A DNA stretch of 64,000 bases, from contig OY969891.1 in assembly GCA_963704355.1 (NCBI GenBank), positions 1,798,001 through 1,862,000 of the forward strand. The letters are read 5' to 3'. Both the position numbers and the translations under genes were made by a program. The notes below the pieces were generated by a model, which saw only the letters and a list, made by a program, of their open reading frames with translations, did not search any database and was not told where the DNA came from. The stretch is from Bog-473 sp963704355 (GTDB lineage Bacteria > Actinomycetota > Acidimicrobiia > Acidimicrobiales > RAAP-2). Positions 25,253 to 32,915 of the stretch are shown here, one piece after another. How positions within the stretch are numbered: the stretch's first letter is position 1; each line of letters begins with the position of its first letter.

Positions 25253-26012
25253 CGGCCGGTCCGATCGTGATGGTGTACGTCAAGGGCGTCGACTCCGAGG
25301 CCGGCTCGCTCACTGTGGCCATGCAGCTGCCGCTCGCGTCGGGGAGCGTCGTCTGCATCGCCGAGGTGCCGCCGGCGGACTGGCTGCCGTTGGGGCAACT
25401 GGCCTCGAGCGTCAAGTACGTGGATCCCGACCACAGCACCGAGATGGTGGTCGGACCCATCCCGGTGAAGGCAAAGCCGTTGGAGCGTTGTCCGGGCGGG
25501 TTGAGGATCCCCTCTGTCCGGTCGTTGGCCGACGACGTCCCCGACGTTGGTGCCGTTGTCGTCGTGGTGGTCGTCGGAGGCGCGGCCGGGGCCGTCGTCG
25601 TCGTCACGCTGGCGGGCGCCGTCGTCGGCGTGCCGACACCGCTCAACGCGTGCGACGACAGCAACGACGTGCCCGACGCCGAGGTGTCCGAGGCGCTCGG
25701 AGGCATGGTGGTGGTCGTGGCGACGTGCGCCGCCCGCGCGCCGCCGGTCGACCCCGTCGACCCCGTTGACCCGCGCGTCCCGCGTGACCCCGCGGCATGT
25801 CCCGTGTCGCTCGCCGCCGCGTTGGCCAACCCGTGCGGGTGTTTCGTCGCGCGCGGCGACGTCCCAGCGGTGGCGACCAGCAGTGCCATGAGCGCCAACG
25901 ACACGGCGAGGATCACCCACCAATTGGGACGGCCTCGAGCCGCGCGCGGACGCCGACCCTCTGTGGTTCCGAACCGTCCCTCGACCACGCGCCCACCATA
26001 CGCACGCGTCAT
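25245..26012 (-). CDS. Membrane-anchored Thr/Pro-rich extracytoplasmic protein
   Basis: 255 residues from ATG 26012, 20 bp after the upstream stop; the longer frame to 26192 would overlap that gene. A basic N-terminus (GRRPRAARGRPNWW) precedes one transmembrane helix (WVILAVSLALMALLVATAG, about residues 35-53). Outside comes a low-complexity Ser/Thr/Ala/Pro stretch with a GSTGSTGSTGG run and poly-Thr, typical of a flexible cell-wall-spanning linker, then a roughly 90-residue C-terminal beta-like domain with SGSTYLTLEASCPNGS and a second Cys in SGSCMATV, probably a disulfide. I do not recognise the C-terminal domain. It lies between an HTH protein and a LysM protein in one operon, suggesting an envelope role. 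Confidence 0.7.
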   Translation of the reverse strand: MTRAYGGRVVEGRFGTTEGRRPRAARGRPNWWVILAVSLALMALLVATAGTSPRATKHPHGLANAAASDTGHAAGSRGTRGSTGSTGSTGGARAAHVATTTTMPPSASDTSASGTSLLSSHALSGVGTPTTAPASVTTTTAPAAPPTTTTTTTAPTSGTSSANDRTEGILNPPGQRSNGFAFTGMGPTTISVLWSGSTYLTLEASCPNGSQSAGGTSAMQTTLPDASGSCMATVSEPASESTPLTYTITIGPAGG

Positions 26013-26031
26013 CCGAGCCGCACTGGGGAAA

Positions 26032-26856
26032 TCAGGCGCACAGGTGCTGCCGGCCCCGGCTCCGGTCGGCGTAGAGGCTGCGCCGGTCGCGCCCCGTCGC
26101 GGTGGCCAATTCGGCGATGGAGTAGCCGAGGACGTGGTTGGCGTAGAGCACCTGGACCTCGTCGAGGGCCATTCCCTCGCGGTGGCGCTCAATCAGGACT
26201 CGGGCCAGCTCTTCGAGGTCGGTCTCCGAGTGCCCGGACCTCCGGTCCTCAACGTCCGGGCCGAGGGTGAGCGCGCGCCCGACGCGGTCCTTGCCGCGGA
26301 AGAGCTGGCGGCGCATCCGGCAGCGGATGGCGGAGAGCAGGTCGAGGACGGCGTAGGGGCGGTCCTGGCCGGCCCATTCCTGCAGCACCAGCCACGTCGT
26401 CTCGAGCAGCTCGCCGAAGAACTCGTTGGCGTCGCGCCACTCGCCGCCGTGGCCCCAACGGAGCTTGCCGGCCACGGTGAGGACCCCCGGCAAAAGCGCC
26501 TGGACCAGCATCCGGCCGAGGAACGGCTCCGCGGCGGACTCGCGGAGCAGGACTCTGACCAGGCGCGCCGCCTCCTCACGCTGGGTCCGGCCGGAGGCAC
26601 GGTGCATGTGCTCGACGACGTCATAGGGGGTGGGGCAGCGGGGCGGCGCGCCGTCGGTGGTCCCGAAGACGAGCTCGCCGAGCCCTTGGTCACGTCGGGC
26701 CACCACATGCAGCGACCGCACGGCGCTGCCGGACTTTCCGGTGACCGTCCATTCCGCCGTCAACTGTTTGACGAGGCCGTTGCCTTGCGTGCGTGAGGCG
26801 GTCGATTGCTTGCGTGAGTTGCGTGAGTTGCCTGAAGTGCGTGAGGTGTTCGTCAT
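26032..26856 (-). CDS. HTH protein resembling sigma-70 region 4
   Basis: 274 residues from ATG 26856 (the frame is open to 26931). The first 25 residues are Ser/Asn/Arg-rich with short SRNSRK-like repeats. The middle is alpha-helical with EFFGELLETTWLVLQEWAG. The last 45 residues (ALDEVQVLYANHVLGYSIAE, then a second helix ending in GRDRRSLYADRSRG) look like the helix-turn-helix of sigma-70 region 4. No clear region 2 is visible, so it is more likely a divergent sigma-like or specialised regulator than a standard ECF factor. First gene of an operon with the Thr-rich membrane protein and the LysM-BTAD protein; it may control that envelope set. Confidence 0.65.
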   Translation of the reverse strand: MTNTSRTSGNSRNSRKQSTASRTQGNGLVKQLTAEWTVTGKSGSAVRSLHVVARRDQGLGELVFGTTDGAPPRCPTPYDVVEHMHRASGRTQREEAARLVRVLLRESAAEPFLGRMLVQALLPGVLTVAGKLRWGHGGEWRDANEFFGELLETTWLVLQEWAGQDRPYAVLDLLSAIRCRMRRQLFRGKDRVGRALTLGPDVEDRRSGHSETDLEELARVLIERHREGMALDEVQVLYANHVLGYSIAELATATGRDRRSLYADRSRGRQHLCA

Positions 26857-26952
26857 GACGACACCGTCGCGATCGCTCCTCCCCCGATCCCTCCCACCGC
26901 TCCGCATCAAGAACCGCCCGAGACCGGCCACGGCAATGGCCCAGGTCGGCGG

Positions 26953-26958
26953 TAGTGT
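26953..26958 (+). promoter_or_regulatory. Putative -10 box, leaderless type
   Basis: TAGTGT lies 7 nt before the ATG at 26966 with no Shine-Dalgarno between; it fits the leaderless spacing seen at kgd, the FabZ-like gene and the inositol-phosphatase gene. Confidence 0.35.
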
Positions 26959-26965
26959 GCGCTAG

Positions 26966-27394
26966 ATGGACATCGACGAGTTCTACGAAGCAGACCCTCG
27001 ACGGAGGCCTTCCGCGGAGCTCGAGCTGGGCGCCGAGTGGGCGGATGCCGACGGGACCAACTACGAGCTCAACTACGTGGAGGACACCGGAGAGCTCTAC
27101 GTGCTGCGTGAGCCCCAGCCGCACGAGACGGGTGACCCGTTCGGTGGGATCCACTTCTCGGTGCCGCCGGGATACGAAAAGAAGATGACAGTCCACGTCA
27201 TCGCCAACATCGCCTCGGTCGACGAGGTGCACAAGATCCTCGACGGCTGGCAGCAGGTGATGCTGAACGGGTCGAGTGAGGACGCGTCGACGACGGAATG
27301 GCTCGGACGGCGGTTGCGCAGCGCCGGCGTGGCAGTCGACGATCAGGGTGGCGACGCTATTGCCGTTGCCGACCCGGACCCGATCGACCCCTGA
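26966..27394 (+). CDS. Conserved-looking acidic hypothetical protein
   Basis: 142 residues, strongly acidic, starting MDIDEFYEADPRRRPSAELE. The body reads GAEWADADGTNYELNYVEDTGELYVLREP, then VPPGYEKKMTVHVIANIASVDEVHKILDGWQ, which looks like an alpha/beta domain with a terminal helix; the last 20 residues are Asp/Ala/Pro-rich and probably disordered. No signal peptide, membrane segment or catalytic motif is visible. It is monocistronic, divergent from the HTH operon with a 109-bp gap. Codon use is normal for the region. Function unknown. Confidence 0.75.
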   Translation: MDIDEFYEADPRRRPSAELELGAEWADADGTNYELNYVEDTGELYVLREPQPHETGDPFGGIHFSVPPGYEKKMTVHVIANIASVDEVHKILDGWQQVMLNGSSEDASTTEWLGRRLRSAGVAVDDQGGDAIAVADPDPIDP

Positions 27395-27450
27395 CGAGGA
27401 CCAGACCCCCATTAGTCCGGCGGGTCTAACCGGGAGGCGGGGAGGGGGCC

Positions 27451-27502
27451 TGATGTCTCCCAGAACCATAAACCGATCGATGCATGGTTTCTGGAGACAT
27501 CA
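27451..27502 (+). repeat. Hairpin repeat, copy B
   Basis: Arms 27451-27469 and 27484-27502 pair almost completely (TGATGTCTCC...AGAA...CCAT with its complement; one bulged base on each side), around the loop AAACCGATCGATGC. It aligns without gaps to copy A at 25151-25189, and several differences are paired between the arms. It lies between the convergent genes ending at 27394 and 27555, where it could serve as a transcription terminator. Confidence 0.65.
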
Positions 27503-27550
27503 ACGGCGCTTCATCAACGGCGCTTCATCAACGGCGCTTCATCAACGGCG
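27498..27550. repeat. 14-bp tandem repeat, about four units
   Basis: TCATCAACGGCGCT is repeated nearly four times directly after hairpin copy B, up to the phosphotransferase stop codon. It is noncoding for any gene I support. Confidence 0.65.
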
Positions 27551-27554
27551 CGCC

Positions 27555-28631
27555 CTAACCCGGCAGGTCCAGCTCCAGCATCTTCGCCAGCAACTGCGTC
27601 GCGATGTTGTTCGTTCCCATGTCGGACTCGTAAGGGAGGATGTCGCTCCCCACCAACAGGTCCGAGAGCCGCAGCATGACGACCGCGAAGCGGAAGCCCG
27701 AGAACACCTCGTAGAAGAAGATGTCGCGCATCGGCCGGCCCATGAGGTCCGAGTAGCGCGAAATGGTCTCCTCGTGCGAGCCGAAGCCGGCCGGCCGGGG
27801 GACGCTCAGGCCCTCTGAGAACTGGCGGTCGAAGTAGAGGTACCAGCCCAGGTCCAGCTCGGGCTGGGCCAGGCCGGCCATTTCCCAGTCGATCACGGCG
27901 GCGCAGCGGAAGTCGTCCCAGATGATGTTGCCGATGCGGCTGTCGCCCCAGCTGAGCACGACCTCGCCCTCTTCGTCCGGCTGGTGCTCCACGAGCCAGT
28001 CCCACGTGGACTCGATCACCGGGACCCGCAGGCCCTGGGCCGCCCAGTCCAAGAAGTCCCGGTAGTACGACATCTGCTGCTCCATCCCCGGCCGACCCCG
28101 CGCCGGGTTGCCGAGCCAGTCGAGCCCGAGGGCACGCCAGTCGGTCCGGTGGACGGAGGCCAGCGCCTCGATCCCGCTCCACCACATCCGCGCCTGTTGC
28201 TCCGGTGTTGCCTCGATCACCCAGCCCTCGAGGGTGTAGGGGATGTTGTCCGGCGGCACCTGCCCCTCGATGTGGTCCATGGTGAAGAACGGCACGCCCA
28301 AGAACTGCGGGTCGTCCTCGTAGATGCCGAGGCGCGGGAGCGGAACCGCAGACCCGCTGTCGGCCAGGGCGCGCATGACCCGGTACTGGGTGGAGAACTC
28401 GGCATCGAGGAAGAGGAAGTGCTTGGTCGGCGCCACCCGCACCACCAGGCGCCGCTCGTCGCCACCGGCCGTGCGGGTGCGACAGAGGATCGTCTCATTG
28501 GAGAAGCCGTTGGAGGCCGGGGCCTGGACGTCGAAGACCTCGGTCACCGGCCCGTTGTGCGACCTGGTGGCGAGCCAACGCGTCAGGACCGAGGCGACCT
28601 CCTCCGGATCGCGCTGGCGGATGTCAGGCAC
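27555..28631 (-). CDS. Phosphotransferase-family protein (APH/ACAD11-like kinase fold)
   Basis: 358 residues from GTG 28631; the longer frame to 28847 overlaps the upstream gene and reads as arginine-rich shadow. The fold is that of aminoglycoside/choline kinases: VTEVFDVQAPASNGFSNETI (nucleotide-loop equivalent), LVVRVAPT with the ATP-binding position, FFTMDHIEG hinge, and the catalytic loop LSWGDSRIGNIIWDD followed by VIDWEMA (metal-binding Asp). The usual HxD of the catalytic loop is WGD here: Asp and the downstream Asn are kept, His is Trp. Relatives in mycobacteria are often beside acyl-CoA dehydrogenases; here an aldehyde dehydrogenase and MFS transporter are adjacent. Substrate unknown, antibiotic resistance not implied. 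Confidence 0.82.
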   Translation of the reverse strand: MPDIRQRDPEEVASVLTRWLATRSHNGPVTEVFDVQAPASNGFSNETILCRTRTAGGDERRLVVRVAPTKHFLFLDAEFSTQYRVMRALADSGSAVPLPRLGIYEDDPQFLGVPFFTMDHIEGQVPPDNIPYTLEGWVIEATPEQQARMWWSGIEALASVHRTDWRALGLDWLGNPARGRPGMEQQMSYYRDFLDWAAQGLRVPVIESTWDWLVEHQPDEEGEVVLSWGDSRIGNIIWDDFRCAAVIDWEMAGLAQPELDLGWYLYFDRQFSEGLSVPRPAGFGSHEETISRYSDLMGRPMRDIFFYEVFSGFRFAVVMLRLSDLLVGSDILPYESDMGTNNIATQLLAKMLELDLPG

Positions 28632-28680
28632 GGGGCGGCACTCTACCCACGGTGCACGAGGCCCGTGCCCGGCCGCCGCT

Positions 28681-28998
28681 TCAGCCCGTCTCGTCGCGGC
28701 GCTCGATGTGGGCGAGCACACCGCCGTCCGCCTCCACCCAGCCCTTCCCGGCGGCATACGCGCACATGCCGGAAAAGCCCTCGTCCCATTGCTCGGTCGC
28801 CGCGGGCCCCGCCAGCGCCCGCAACGCCACCGGGTCGATGACGACATGTTCGCCGTCGTCCCGCAGCCGGCCCAGCCCCGACTGGTGCACGACCTGGGCC
28901 AGGTCGCCCTGCCCCTCGAGCGCCACCGAGAAGCGGGTGAAGTCGCCGGGGTCCTGGAGCAGGACCCGCTGCTCGGAGAGGTCGATCACAATGAGCAC
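28681..28998 (-). CDS. Small conserved-looking hypothetical protein
   Basis: 105 residues from GTG 28998, starting MLIVIDLSEQRVLLQDPGDFTRFSV-like and ending in a short acidic tail. It has no signal peptide or membrane helix. The composition (balanced acidic/hydrophobic, one Trp-rich patch EQWDEGFSGMCAYAAGKGWV) is that of a real compact alpha/beta protein. It lies 49 bp upstream of the phosphotransferase on the same strand and is probably cotranscribed with it. I do not recognise the family; no function is proposed. Confidence 0.7.
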   Translation of the reverse strand: MLIVIDLSEQRVLLQDPGDFTRFSVALEGQGDLAQVVHQSGLGRLRDDGEHVVIDPVALRALAGPAATEQWDEGFSGMCAYAAGKGWVEADGGVLAHIERRDETG

Positions 28999-29141
28999 GC
29001 GGGCGACGCTACCTTTCGCCCCCGGCGAGGCCGTCCCCGGCAGCGGACTGTCGAGGTCGTGGCGGGCGCAGCTACCCTTGATTCCGCCGCGCGGCGAGGC
29101 CGGCGGCGGGGGCGCGGGCCCCCTGACCTCGGGAGGGACGC

Positions 29142-30614
29142 ATGGCGATTCGGGACTACGACCGCTTGTTCATCGGCGGCGACTGGGTGGCCCCGGAGGG
29201 CACCGACACGATCGGGGTGATCTCGCCGGCGACCGAGCAGGTCATCGCCCGTGTCCCGGACGGCACCGAGGCCGACATCGACAAGGCCGTGGCCATGGCG
29301 CGGCGCGCCTTCGACCACGGGCCGTGGCCGCGCATGAGCCCAGCCGAGCGCGGTGACATCCTCCGCGCCGTCGCCGCGCAGATCACCGCCGAAATGGGCG
29401 ACATGGCCGAAATCATCACGCAGGAGATGGGCGCGCCCATCACCTTCTCCACCATGGGGCAGGTGCTCGCGCCGACGATGATCTTCAACTACTACGCCGA
29501 CCTCGCCGGCACCTACGCCTTCGACGAGGTGCGCGACGGCCTGCTGAACCCCAAGGTGCTCGTGACCAAGGAGCCGGTCGGCGTCGTCGGGGCCATCGCC
29601 CCGTGGAACGTGCCCCTGTTCATCGCCGCCGCCAAGCTGGCGCCCTCGTTGGCAGCCGGCTGCACCGTCGTCTACAAGCCGGCGCCCGAGACGCCGCTCG
29701 ACGCGTTCCGGCTGGCCGAGATCTTCGAGGCGGCCGGGCTGCCCAAGGGCGTCCTCTCCGTGGTGCCGGCGGGGCGCGAGGTGTCCGAGCACCTGGTGAA
29801 ACACCCCAGCGTTGACAAGATCTCCTTCACCGGGTCCGGGGTCGGCGGCAAGCGCATCGGCGGGCTGTGTGGCGAGCGCCTGAAGCGCTGCACGCTCGAG
29901 CTCGGCGGGAAGTCGGCGGCCATCATCTTGGACGACGCCGACCTGGCGACGACGATCCCGACGCTGCTGCCCAACGCCATCATGAACAACGGGCAGGCCT
30001 GCATCGCGCAGACCCGGATCCTGGCGCCGCGCGCCCGCTACGCCGAGGTGGTCGACGCCGTCGTCTCGGGCGTGGGGGCGATGAAGGTCGGCGACCCCAT
30101 GGACCAGGCGACCGAGGTCGGGCCGGTGGTGGCCGAAAGGCAGCGGACGCGGATCGAGGGGTATCTCGACAGCGGGCGTGAAGAGGGCGCTACGGTCGCG
30201 CTGGGCGGCGGGCGCCCCTCGGGGTCCGACTTTGCCAAGGGCTGGTACGTCGAGCCGACCGTCTTCTCCGACGTCGACAACAAAATGAAGATCGCCCAGG
30301 AGGAGATCTTCGGGCCCGTGCTCGTCGTCATTCCCTACGACGGCGACGACAACGCAGTGGAGATCGCCAACGACTCGAGCTACGGCCTGTGCGGTTCGGT
30401 GTGGACGACCGACAACGACCGCGGCCTCGGCGTGGCCCGCCGGGTGCGCACCGGTACCTACATGCTCAACAGCTTCGCCCCGATCGACTTCGCGACACCG
30501 TTCGGCGGCTTCAAGGAGTCGGGCGTGGGCCGGGAGTTCGGGCCCGAGGGCCTCCAGAGCTTTCTCGAAATGAAATCCATCGGGCTGCCCGCCGACTACA
30601 CACCGGGGGCGTAG
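29142..30614 (+). CDS. Aldehyde dehydrogenase (NAD(P)+-dependent)
   Basis: 490 residues, full length for the ALDH superfamily, with GGAGGG 7 nt from the ATG. Motifs: APWNVPLFIAAAKLAPSLAAGC (N-terminal dinucleotide region, near residue 153), FTGSGVGGKRIG, the catalytic base in LELGGKSA (Glu253), the nucleophile in NNGQACIAQTR (Cys287), then EEIFGPVLVVIPYD and the C-terminal PFGGFKESGVGREFG. All active-site residues are present, so it should oxidise an aldehyde to the acid. The MFS transporter starts 38 bp after it and is probably cotranscribed, hinting at uptake and oxidation of one carbon source. Aldehyde specificity is not evident. Confidence 0.94.
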   Translation: MAIRDYDRLFIGGDWVAPEGTDTIGVISPATEQVIARVPDGTEADIDKAVAMARRAFDHGPWPRMSPAERGDILRAVAAQITAEMGDMAEIITQEMGAPITFSTMGQVLAPTMIFNYYADLAGTYAFDEVRDGLLNPKVLVTKEPVGVVGAIAPWNVPLFIAAAKLAPSLAAGCTVVYKPAPETPLDAFRLAEIFEAAGLPKGVLSVVPAGREVSEHLVKHPSVDKISFTGSGVGGKRIGGLCGERLKRCTLELGGKSAAIILDDADLATTIPTLLPNAIMNNGQACIAQTRILAPRARYAEVVDAVVSGVGAMKVGDPMDQATEVGPVVAERQRTRIEGYLDSGREEGATVALGGGRPSGSDFAKGWYVEPTVFSDVDNKMKIAQEEIFGPVLVVIPYDGDDNAVEIANDSSYGLCGSVWTTDNDRGLGVARRVRTGTYMLNSFAPIDFATPFGGFKESGVGREFGPEGLQSFLEMKSIGLPADYTPGA

Positions 30615-30652
30615 AACGCCGGACCGGTGCGGGTAGGCGGACGCCGAGCGAC

Positions 30653-32140
30653 ATGAGCCTGGCGGGGGCGGAGGGGCTGGACGGAGTTCCTCAGCGCGTC
30701 CGCCGCACGATCTCGGTCACCGACTGGCCCATGTGGGTCGTCGGGTTCACGCTCCTCATCGACGGCCTGGATCAGTACATCGTCCGGGGCGACAGCAACC
30801 AGCTGAAGGCCGCCTTCCACGTCGACGACTTCCAGATCGCGGTGCTGTTCTCCGCCTTCATCCTGGTCAACGGGCTCGCCACCTTGCCTTCGGGCTACCT
30901 GGCTGACCGCTGGAACCGCACCAGGGCCATGGCCGTCACGATCGTGGCCTGGTCGGTCATCAGCGCGGTGGGCGGCCTGGTCCCGACCTCGGCCTTCGTG
31001 TTGCTCGTGATCATCCGCGGCACGCTCGGCTTCGGCCAGGCCATCACCGACCCTTCCGGCAGCAGCGTCATTGCCGACTTCTACGGCACTGAGAAACGCG
31101 GCAAGGCGTTCTCCATCCAGCAGTGCCTCAACTACGTCGGCCTCGGGGTCGGGCTCGTGATCGGCGGCGCGCTCGGGCCGCTGTTCCACGGCCAGGGCTG
31201 GCGCGTGGCGTTCTTCGTTTCCATCATCCCCGGCTTGGTCGTGGCGTGGATGTGCTGGCGCCTGCCCGAGCCGAGCCGCGGCACGGCCGACCGGGCGCAC
31301 GTGACGCACACCGACCAGATGGAGGTCTCCGACCAGAAGCTCGAGCCCCTGTTCCCCCACGGCGTGCGCGTGTTCGCCCGCGAGATGGTCTCGGGCCTGA
31401 ACCGCGACATCCGCGTGATCATGAACATCCCGACGCTGCGCTACGCGCTGGTCGGCGTGTCCACGGTGGGCTTCGTCGTCACCGCCGTGGGCACCTGGAT
31501 GCCGAGCTTCTACCAGAACCAGCTCGGCCTGACCCAGACCAAGGCGACCAGCATCTTCGGCCTGCTCCTCGTCGCCGGCGGCATTCCCGGCACCATCTGG
31601 GGGGGCTGGGTCGCTGACCGCTGGGTCAACCGCTTCCTGGGCGCACGCGTGGTCATTCCCGCCGTCTGCATGCTGGTGAGCGCGACCTTCTTCGTGCTGT
31701 CGTTCGCCCGCATCCCGCACGTCCTCGTCTTCTTGTTGCAGCTGGTCGGGCTGGTGGCCGCGACGGCCTCGGTGCCGGCGCTGCGGGCCGGGCTGTCCGA
31801 CGCCTCGCCGGCGCAGGTCCGGGGGGCGGGGTTTGCCGCCTTCAACCTGGCCTCGGTCGTGTTCGGCTCGGCCGCGGCGCCGCTCGTGACCGCCGCGGTG
31901 GCGGCCCAGTTCGACGACGACTATCGCACGGCCTTCCTCATCGTGATGCCGATCGCCTTCGTCGGGGCGGCGTGCCTGCTGTTGGCGCGCCGCCACATCG
32001 AGAAGGACTCAGCCAAGGTGTTCGAGGCGGTCGTGTTGGCGATGGCGGCGAACCAGGCCGAGGAGGCCGCCTTCGCGGCGGCCGACGCCCCTCGTCAGGA
32101 GGACGTCGATTCGCCCGAAACCGAGGTCGGGGAGACGTAG
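30653..32140 (+). CDS. MFS transporter
   Basis: 495 residues with about twelve transmembrane helices. The ATG at 30653 is chosen over the longer open frame to 30389 because that would overlap the aldehyde dehydrogenase; the protein then begins with a short cytoplasmic tail and helix 1 WVVGFTLLIDGLDQY. The loop 2-3 signature GYLADRWNRTRAM is present near residue 83, and its counterpart GGWVADRWVNRFLGARV follows the sixth helix. A long cytoplasmic loop with HTDQMEVSDQKLEP separates the halves. The C-terminal 40 residues are acidic and overlap the convergent CHAP gene by 46 bp. It likely imports the substrate of the upstream dehydrogenase pathway. Confidence 0.88.
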   Translation: MSLAGAEGLDGVPQRVRRTISVTDWPMWVVGFTLLIDGLDQYIVRGDSNQLKAAFHVDDFQIAVLFSAFILVNGLATLPSGYLADRWNRTRAMAVTIVAWSVISAVGGLVPTSAFVLLVIIRGTLGFGQAITDPSGSSVIADFYGTEKRGKAFSIQQCLNYVGLGVGLVIGGALGPLFHGQGWRVAFFVSIIPGLVVAWMCWRLPEPSRGTADRAHVTHTDQMEVSDQKLEPLFPHGVRVFAREMVSGLNRDIRVIMNIPTLRYALVGVSTVGFVVTAVGTWMPSFYQNQLGLTQTKATSIFGLLLVAGGIPGTIWGGWVADRWVNRFLGARVVIPAVCMLVSATFFVLSFARIPHVLVFLLQLVGLVAATASVPALRAGLSDASPAQVRGAGFAAFNLASVVFGSAAAPLVTAAVAAQFDDDYRTAFLIVMPIAFVGAACLLLARRHIEKDSAKVFEAVVLAMAANQAEEAAFAAADAPRQEDVDSPETEVGET

Positions 32141-32745
32141 CCCGACAGCGGCGCCCCGTTCCCCTTGACGTCGGCGTTCGCCTGGTTGTTCCCCGCCTCC
32201 ACCACGCTGAAGCCGGTCCGGTCGCCGTCGCCGTTGATCACGTCGGGCGCCGCGGGGTTGCCGGTGTCGGCCGTCACGACGGCGACGTGGATCGCGGTGA
32301 CCGCGGCGGTGTTGAGCCCGTAGACGGCGACGTCGCCCGGCTGCGGCGTGTAACCCGAGCCGACCGGGTGCCACGTGCCGTGATCGGTCCCCCAGACGTA
32401 GAAGCTGGCCGAGTTGCCGTTCAGGTAGCCGGGCGCCAGCTGGTAGTCGACGAGCGCGCCGGCCTGCTTCCAGACCCAGGCGGCGAAGTCGGCGCACCAC
32501 TCCTCGTCGAGGTTGCCGTTGCCTCCACAATCGTCGGTGCCCGCATACCAGTAGGCGCTGAATTTGTTGCAGTACGTGGTGGGTGGATCGGTGCGATAGC
32601 CCACCTGCCCCTCGGCGATAGAGACGATGCGCGCTCGGAGCGGGCTCAGCGCCGGGCCGCGGTCGAGCCGGTTGACGGCCACCGCCACGCCGACACCCAG
32701 GAGCACCGCGACCAGGAGGAACGTGACGCCGCGACGACGACGCAC
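32095..32745 (-). CDS. Exported CHAP-domain amidase/peptidase
   Basis: 216 residues from GTG 32745. A basic MRRRRGV start and a hydrophobic stretch (TFLLVAVLLGVGVAVAV, residues 8-24) form a signal peptide or anchor. The mature part is a CHAP domain: catalytic Cys in EEWCADFAAWVWKQAG (about residue 83), then QPGDVAVYG and the catalytic His in AIHVAVVTA (about residue 153). Two further Cys pairs (YCNKF, DDCGG) may form disulfides. CHAP proteins cleave peptidoglycan cross-bridges or act on amidated peptides in the wall. The 3' end overlaps the convergent MFS gene by 46 bp. Confidence 0.85.
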   Translation of the reverse strand: MRRRRGVTFLLVAVLLGVGVAVAVNRLDRGPALSPLRARIVSIAEGQVGYRTDPPTTYCNKFSAYWYAGTDDCGGNGNLDEEWCADFAAWVWKQAGALVDYQLAPGYLNGNSASFYVWGTDHGTWHPVGSGYTPQPGDVAVYGLNTAAVTAIHVAVVTADTGNPAAPDVINGDGDRTGFSVVEAGNNQANADVKGNGAPLSGYVSPTSVSGESTSS

Positions 32746-32915
32746 AGGGGGGTTCCGCCGCGGCAGCGGCGCGGCCAGGGGACGGGTCGGGCTCAGGGTG
32801 ACTCAGGGTAGCGACCGGGCACCGCTCCGAGGTGGCGCGCCGCGTCTGCGACAATGGTCGATCCCGGGCAGCCCGGACGGCGGCGCCCAGTACCGAACCG
32901 GGAGGGCAGGGACGG

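Noticed and set aside
30389..30652. Upstream extension of the MFS gene
   Set aside because: It overlaps the aldehyde dehydrogenase in another frame and adds Arg-rich shadow; the ATG at 30653 gives the expected N-terminus.
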